DNA of 64,000 nt from assembly GCF_001638985.1 (NCBI RefSeq), contig NW_017265134.1, forward strand, positions 3,145,800 through 3,209,799, read 5' to 3'. Below are positions 58,041 through 64,000 of the stretch, piece after piece. The notes under the pieces were generated by a model, which searched no databases, was not told the origin of the DNA, and saw only the letters and a program-made list of their open reading frames with translations. Made by a program: the position numbers and the translations under genes. Within the stretch, counting starts at the first letter, position 1. Each line of letters starts with the position of its first letter. This DNA is from Phycomyces blakesleeanus NRRL 1555(-) (taxonomy: Eukaryota; Mucoromycota; Mucoromycetes; Mucorales; Phycomycetaceae).

Positions 58041-61000
58041 TTACAGAATGGAAAGATTGCCTTTAGTAATGCATATGTTGTTGTTAAAGATATAATAGGG
58101 CGCGATTACATAAAACTTGTTTCCATTCGGTGGGTATTGGACCAGACCAACTTGATGACAAATGTCATTTACACTTATAACTGCATAAGTCAGTTGCGTT
58201 TGGTGGCCTAGTGTATGGGTGCTTTGTGACCGTTGTTTGACGATAGGTACTGATGAGTCATGACCAGCCGCGTCATATTCCTTCATGACCTCCATGAAAG
58301 CAAAAAAGTGTAGGAAGCCATGGAAATATACATACTGAAAGTAGAACTGTACTGTACCAACGAGCCAGCTGTGAACAATTACATTAAGGTTGCTAAAATA
58401 AATAAATAAATAGAATGTAAGCAACTTTTGATTGTATATCAAAAAATATTATACTTACTTTCTATAGGGGCAAGTAAACATCACGTAATGGTTGCCATGG
58501 CTGGTCTCGTTTTTCTTTCTTCGGTACATGCATGAGGAATATACAGTCGAGTCCATCCACAGATGTGCAGCTACAACAACAACAGAGTCACCAAACTCGT
58601 GGCCAGTCAAGCCTGTTGTTCTCCGGTAGTATTTCAATAAAGCTTCCTTCATACTAGGGCCGTTTACACCTTCCACCAAATCATCATTCAAATTAACAAA
58701 CTGATGAAATGGCTCCCACAACTGCGCACCACTAGGATTATTAGGAAGGTCCATGTAGCTCTCTCTTCCATATGGCTTTGGCCGAATGAGGTTGGTTTCA
58801 TCACAGATGCTGATTGCCGTGCTGGTACAATTGTGAATTGCAAATCGCTCGACGAGAAAACTGGCATTTCGGCCACCCTTTGATTTGGACTTTATCAATT
58901 TGGAGAAGACGCCAATTACTCTCTCCATTGAGCGAGTGGAGTAGCATCGCAGGGGGCCTCGCTGCTTGATGATATAGGGTATATAGACCAGGTAATGTTG
59001 AACTGGTCGGAAAACACTATGAGACAGGGTATTATTCTGGACTTGTTGGTATAAAAACGAGTGCCAGTGCTTGAAGTATCTATTATTAATATTTAAAAAA
59101 TGGTAACAATCAGCTATTTGTAATGATAATATATGAGACGTATAATAACTTACAACTCCATCTCATCAAGCAATTCTGATGTCAACGTCTATTGCAAGGC
59201 AAGTGCGCAACCTTTCACAAGAGATAATAGAGCTGTTTTGACAGCCCTATTTGGTAAATAAGGCACAAACAAAGTGGGGACAAGGTATAAGAGAAAGTCA
59301 AGCCAGTCCACTGTGAGAGTACCATCGATCTTGGCAAATACGTTGTCAAAACTGCCTTGAAATGAGGTGAATATATATTTTCGTGAGCTGGTGATACAGT
59401 TTCCAATTGTTACAAGGTCTGCTCTTGGTATATGAAAAGGGTATTCAGTGGTATTGAGGGTATTGTCTGGATGGGTATAATAAAATTTGGTTTCCTTTGT
59501 GAGAGTGACGGTAATCAGGTCATACACAAACTTTCCAATCCCTCTTGCAATTAAATGAAGTTCATCTAATGCAAAAAATGATGATCCAGAGAAGGTTGAG
59601 AGTTGGGTATATATGCTCGGCTGGTATATGTTCTTCGACTATTACAAGCAGTTATTTAGTATGAAAAAAAGATGGCTAATTGAACATTTGTATACTTACA
59701 GGGTTGCCTACTTTGAAGTCTTCCAAAGGTCTTAACCAGGCAGAAATGTCATCAAAGTACATGCCATGCCGTCTGTTAGTAGGGCATTTGCCTTTAATCT
59801 CACAAAAACGGCAACCAAATAAACTTGTATGAGAACCAATGTGGGCCATATCAGCTACAGCTGGAATATCGCCAAAAGCAAGCAGCAGATAGACCTTGGA
59901 TCTGTAAAGCTCCACTCCATTGTGCTTGACAACCAAGCCATGTGCCTTAAGATCTCGCAATTCATTGATGATGAGTATAAGAAAGGAGTCCAAATGAGTT
60001 GGCTTCTTGGGGCCAGGCAAGATTGCCAGTTGCAAAAGGTATTTGTTGGTATATCTAAGTATTTTATTAGTAAATTTTTTTTTAAAAAATGTAATAATAA
60101 TAATAAATAGTAATAAATTAATTAATTACCTGATGGATGGGTCTAGGTTGAATATTATGCAATGGATGATGGTATATGAGTTTTTACCTTTCTTTTGATT
60201 GACAAACCCATCAGTATAAAGCCCAATGGCAATATCATCGGGATTGGAGAACAGGCCCTGCTGCACCAACTGCTTATAATTGTCACCATCAAAAATGTTG
60301 GTTAGCTGACCAGCTACAGATTCCCAGTTTGCTCTGTAACAGAGAAGTTCTCTTGTGGCTGGATCTGCCAACATTTGAGAAAGCATATCCCCAACTGACA
60401 TAAGTTTCATACTGGCGGCTGGTGTCTGACTTTGATCGGGATCAGTCTTGTATTGCGGTTTGCCACAGTCAACACAAGATTCCTGGTCATCATTAATGCC
60501 ATACAATCAACAACCACTAGAGCAGACATCATACTCATGGCCCTTGACACTTGACTTTGACTTGAGCAAAGCATCAACAGTTTTGCCATGACTGATCTTA
60601 GCCCCAGGTTTTAAAAAAAAACGATATCACTACATGTTAGTAATCTGGAATTAAAGTACAAGGTAACAGAAAATATAATATTTTACCCATCATTATATCG
60701 TCATGGTCTCGGATGACAGTGTTTATAAATTGAACAATGTCTCTATATGCTGCTCTAGCAATTCTATGCTGTAGCATCAATTGAGACAGATGAATACTCA
60801 TCAACTCGGCCTTGGTAAAAGTATTTGTACTGATTCGGCTGCTGTCGTAAATGTGAGCTTCACCCTCACTGTCCTCAAAATTACATGCGCACTTATATGA
60901 AATAGTATTATTAAGCTCCATAGACTCCATAGTATATTCTGTAATACATTATTTAGTAATTGGAAAATAAATAATACAATTACAGCTCTTTTCATTACCT

Positions 61001-61230
61001 GAATTGCTGTCAGATTCATCTTCATTACTAATATCATTTTTGTCATGGTACATGTCAACATCATCCAGAATAGACTGGTCAATTTCAGTCATTGTTGCTG
61101 AATCTCCTCTGTAAATTCTCTTGTGGTTTTGCAGCTTCTGGTAGTTATCAAAAAACAAGACACATTGATCACATTAGTATTGCTGTGTAGATATTCTATC
61201 TCTCTGCTGGCTGGCGTTGGAAGAAGACAT
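58041..61230 (-). pseudogene. G2 Tnp2-type CACTA transposase, nearly complete, about three stops
   Basis: Minus strand, ATG 61230 to stop at 58041-58043, in about seven exons with GT-AG introns. The N-terminal exon has a C2H2-like finger (CDQCVLFFDNYQKLQNH). The core has IGLYTDGFVNQKKG (first Asp candidate), LPGPKKPTHLDSFLILI, AFGDIPAVADMAHIGSH with CRFC (second Asp and Cys pair), LDELHLIARGIGKFVYDLI (third acidic block), and a C-terminal region SYMDLPNNPSGAQLW. These mark the Transposase_21/tnp2 family. Stops: TAA in exon 1 before CDQC, TGA near 60507, and TAG 59189-59191, the last at a position that is TGA in G1. It diverges from the second gene across a ~1.4-kb intergenic region. Confidence 0.78.
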
Positions 61231-62667
61231 ATTGGTTGGGTTGGTACATATGTAATATATAAAATAAAGCTGAGAAGAGGATTTTGGTGCTATTTATTAA
61301 ATGTAAAAGACATCTTTATATACTCTTTATTTTTTAACCAAAATGCTTGCAGCTCTTTTTCTTTTTCTCTCTTATAGTGATGATATAGCAATGATTACAG
61401 TAATGTCAATGCTAGGTGAAACACCTGCCAGTAAATAATTCTCGTGGTTGGAAAGATTCTTCTTCATTAATAATTATGATGTAAGTTAAAATACTTCTTG
61501 GTTGACAAGGGGGTACCATTAAAAGAGCACAGGTGAAACAGACACATACTCTTTACTTGTGAGTGATTAGATATTCTTTGAGCTTTATAAAGAGGTATAT
61601 GTATATTTAGAATAATTAATGACCAAATAATTTATGTTTTTTTTAAATAAATTATTAATTACTCTCTAATACCAAAGGCAAAGAAAAACAGCTTTCTAAT
61701 AATTAACAGTTAAAAAAAAGTAGTACTGTCTAAACACATTGGTAGAAAAGACATATTTATATTATCTGTGTTATACTAATAGTATTTTTGAGATAGTGAA
61801 TATATGTTTAGCTAATAGCATTATTTTCTTGTTTATGTATAAAACTTAAAGAAATAGATATAGATAATGAGGGCTATAGTCTGATACTCTTTTACTGACA
61901 TCATCAAGATAAGCACTACTGATCGAAAGGGGTGTTAATTGAAAGTGCCAATATGAGTTAAAACACATCTTTTTCAAAAATGTACGGTTTCAGTCAAAAA
62001 TGCCCCTTGGTAAATAATAGTAATGAGAGTTAAAATTATTTTTATCTTTGATGACAGCATCAATCAAAACGCGTTTTAATCAATAATGATAATAAGTATG
62101 ATATGGACTTGAGTATCATAACACTTACTTTACTGTTGATAAAAAGGGGCTAATTAACTATATGATGTTCAGATGTTATATAGCTACTGTAGAGTATATT
62201 TAAAGTTATAATTTTAACTGGTACAGAGTTTTGTCATCGAGAACTTTAACCAAATTTCATGCTATATCTGCAATATGTATAGAGTTATATTATTATATCA
62301 TATACTTTAAAACGTTTAATATGTAGACGGTGCAAAGTATGAACATTTATACATATAATATTGATTTAAAGTCTAATTCATTTTATCTTTATATTTCTTA
62401 CAGTTTTGTTGTGTCAACACAAAAAGACTGTATCATGTTCACATGAGCTACTGCAGACAGGTGCAGACAGGTGCATGCAAGTGCATAAGCATCCCTTCTT
62501 TTATATGTTTTGTTTGTACATCTGTCTGTATCTTTTTCATATAAATAGCTATCAATTGCTTGTAATAAATCGTTGCCTTTCTCAAACTCAAATCGCTCTT
62601 ATTCTACTTGTCTAAACTATCACCTTTTCTTTTCAACTCACTGCTTATAGCTAAAAAAAACTTAAAC
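61231..62667. promoter_or_regulatory. Divergent promoter region of G2, with extra sequence relative to G1
   Basis: About 1.44 kb between the divergent starts, against about 0.5 kb in G1, so roughly 0.9 kb was gained in G2 or lost in G1. It contains CATATAAATAGC at about 62538 and AATAAATCG at 62565, which could be the second gene's TATA region or an LTR remnant. A tandem GCAGACAGGTGCAGACAGGTGC occurs near 62453. No gene. Confidence 0.45.
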
Positions 62668-63698
62668 ATGTCCAATATTAACACAACTCTCCTCAACTCA
62701 ATTCAAAAGATTGAGGTTGATCTTGCTGAAATCAAGCAAGCATTGCGCAAGCTTCAAAGGCAATTCAGCAATCAATTTGCGCCAGCAGTCAGTGCGGAAG
62801 ATCTAACTACAATGCAACAAAGCATTATTGAGCAGAGTTGTAAGTCATATATATTCTGTGCTTAGATGTTCATTTATTCTATTAATATTGTCATACATTT
62901 TTTGTAGCTCTTGAGCACATTGCCAAGTCTGTGAAAAGAGCCCAGCTCACAGAGTACCCTGATCAGCTCGGTAAGTGAGTAATCAATACTGGCGGCGAGT
63001 TCAAAGGAAAAAACGAAGCACAAAAATACAATCTGTTGCTTCAGATTCTTCACGAGCAGGACTGGAAGGCGCGCTGCAAAGAAGTTCCACAAGGGCAGCC
63101 TTTGCCCCCATTAGTCCCTCTTTCAGACCATGATTTGACAGTAAAAAGATTGCATCTCAAAACATTAGACCGTACGGTAAAGCATGATATCATTGACAAA
63201 GACTATCCTGCGGCCTCAAAAGAATGGAAGAATATCCCAGAGAAAAACAGGGAATACTACATGATGCATTTGGAGAGGTTGGCAAAGAATGGTGGATTGC
63301 ACATCCACCAATGTAAAAAAATGTGGTGTGCAAGAAGCCTTCTTTGGGAAAGCTTCAAGAGCGACAACCAGACGAACAAGAGAAGAATGGCAGAGAAGAA
63401 CAAAGTAAGTTTATCAATTAACAAATCTATATATTGTAAACTTTAATTAACATCGTTTCCTTTTATTATGCTATAGACACAGTGAGACATAAGTGATTCT
63501 TTACTTTCTTCTTCTGATATGTCAGAAACTGGTGATATTGAGTCGCCCATAATGGCAGATGTGCTGTAAGTTACCATTGTTGCTTTTTCTCATGCGCTGT
63601 TAATACAAAATTAATATAAACTTCTTACTCTTTTATGTAGGTCTCCTCCACCCACAGCAAGTGTTGAGCCTGCTTGCAAGAGAAGCCAAAGATTGTAG
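62668..63698 (+). pseudogene. G2 second gene (CACTA partner protein), four exons, two TGA stops
   Basis: Exons 62668-62839, 62908-63404, 63477-63565 and 63641-63698 sum to 816 nt (271 codons plus TAG) with consistent GT-AG introns. Only two in-frame TGA codons break it: near 62976 and at 63483-63485. The N-terminus is a coiled-coil-like helix (LNSIQKIEVDLAEIKQALRK). The middle has YNLLLQILHEQDWKARCKEV, and the basic C-terminal third has WESFKSDNQTNKRRMAEKNK. The end is ACKRSQRL. I recognise no catalytic domain. Homologous to 31729-32758; unrelated by eye to the F1/F2 partner genes, though similar in size and basic/coiled-coil character. Confidence 0.65.
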
Positions 63699-64000
63699 TT
63701 TGGCTGCTGTGATTGGCCGAGTTTGATTTTTTTAGTCTGTCTTTAGTGCATTTTTTTTCTTATCTCGTCATTTTTCTTTTTATGTTTTTTATTCCTTTTT
63801 TCTTTCATACAAAAAATTTATCAACCTCTTTCATATGATTGCTAATGTTGTGATTACAAGAATTTGAAGCTAATGTACAGCATCTACAGTTCCGCTATAT
63901 TCAAATATAAAAGGAAATGGTATATAGCCTTTTTTTTGAGAAAAAAATTAATAGTAATATTTTTGTACTGATATATTATACTTGGGAGTCGTTCTATTAT
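63699..64000. other. G2 right subterminal region, no gene seen
   Basis: AT-rich continuation of G2 after the second gene. The right TIR is not reached before the window ends. Confidence 0.5.

Larger units (their letters stand above)
57415..64000. mobile_element. CACTA-type DNA transposon G2, right end outside window
   Basis: Left end CACTACGGCAAG at 57415, with subterminal ACATAACTGCCATTTTT shared with G1. It is collinear with G1: A-rich subterminal repeats, transposase on the minus strand, second gene on the plus strand. By comparison with G1 (1.1 kb between second gene and TIR), its right end should lie about 0.8 kb past the window. Better preserved than G1. Confidence 0.8.

Overview
The window looks like gene-poor, AT-rich DNA of an early-diverging filamentous fungus, most probably Mucoromycota. 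The reasons are short GT-AG introns (about 50-80 bp), eukaryotic tRNA genes, GCR1_C-type Crypton recombinases, Tnp2-type CACTA transposases, chromoviruses and LINEs of the kind common in that group. This placement is inference; there is no rRNA or housekeeping gene to anchor it. I found no host protein-coding gene. The only host genes I can support are three tRNAs: Pro-AGG, Arg-ACG and Glu-CTC. Almost everything else that can be recognised is transposable element, much of it nested.

Layout. (1) 1-4.8 kb: two decayed Crypton genes, with a 57-bp tandem repeat between them. (2) 6.6-9.05 kb: convergent tRNA-Pro and tRNA-Arg with about 1.9 kb of nested, partly inverted LTRs between them and a 100-N assembly gap inside the inverted repeat; a 5'-truncated LINE tail abuts the tRNA-Pro 5' end. 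(3) 9.9-23.3 kb: CACTA element F2, interrupted by a related CACTA element F1. Both carry a transposase and a second gene arranged tail to tail. In F2 the second gene is intact (five exons, 318 aa). (4) 24.7-39.5 kb: two Mutator-like (MULE) transposase copies in opposite orientation, bracketed by inverted LTR-like repeats. The first is split by CACTA element G1 (TIRs plus TCA duplication). (5) 39.2-44.4 kb: a solo LTR, tRNA-Glu, and a nearly full-length LINE inserted at the tRNA 5' end with a 16-bp target duplication. (6) 45.4-57.4 kb: an old chromovirus containing a solo LTR, which in turn contains a young 6,330-bp chromovirus with apparently identical 631-bp LTRs. (7) 57.4 kb to the end: CACTA element G2, homologous to G1, with its right end outside the window.

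Three patterns connect the parts. First, retroelements sit at fixed positions around tRNA genes: LINEs start at the tRNA 5' boundary and point away, and in two cases LTRs lie 31 bp beyond the tRNA 3' end. Second, coding decay in several elements is almost entirely by in-frame stops and not by frameshifts, and a striking share of the stops replace a tryptophan codon (TGG to TGA or TAG). Third, the nesting gives a relative age order, ending with a chromovirus that is intact except for one such Trp-to-TGA codon in the integrase.
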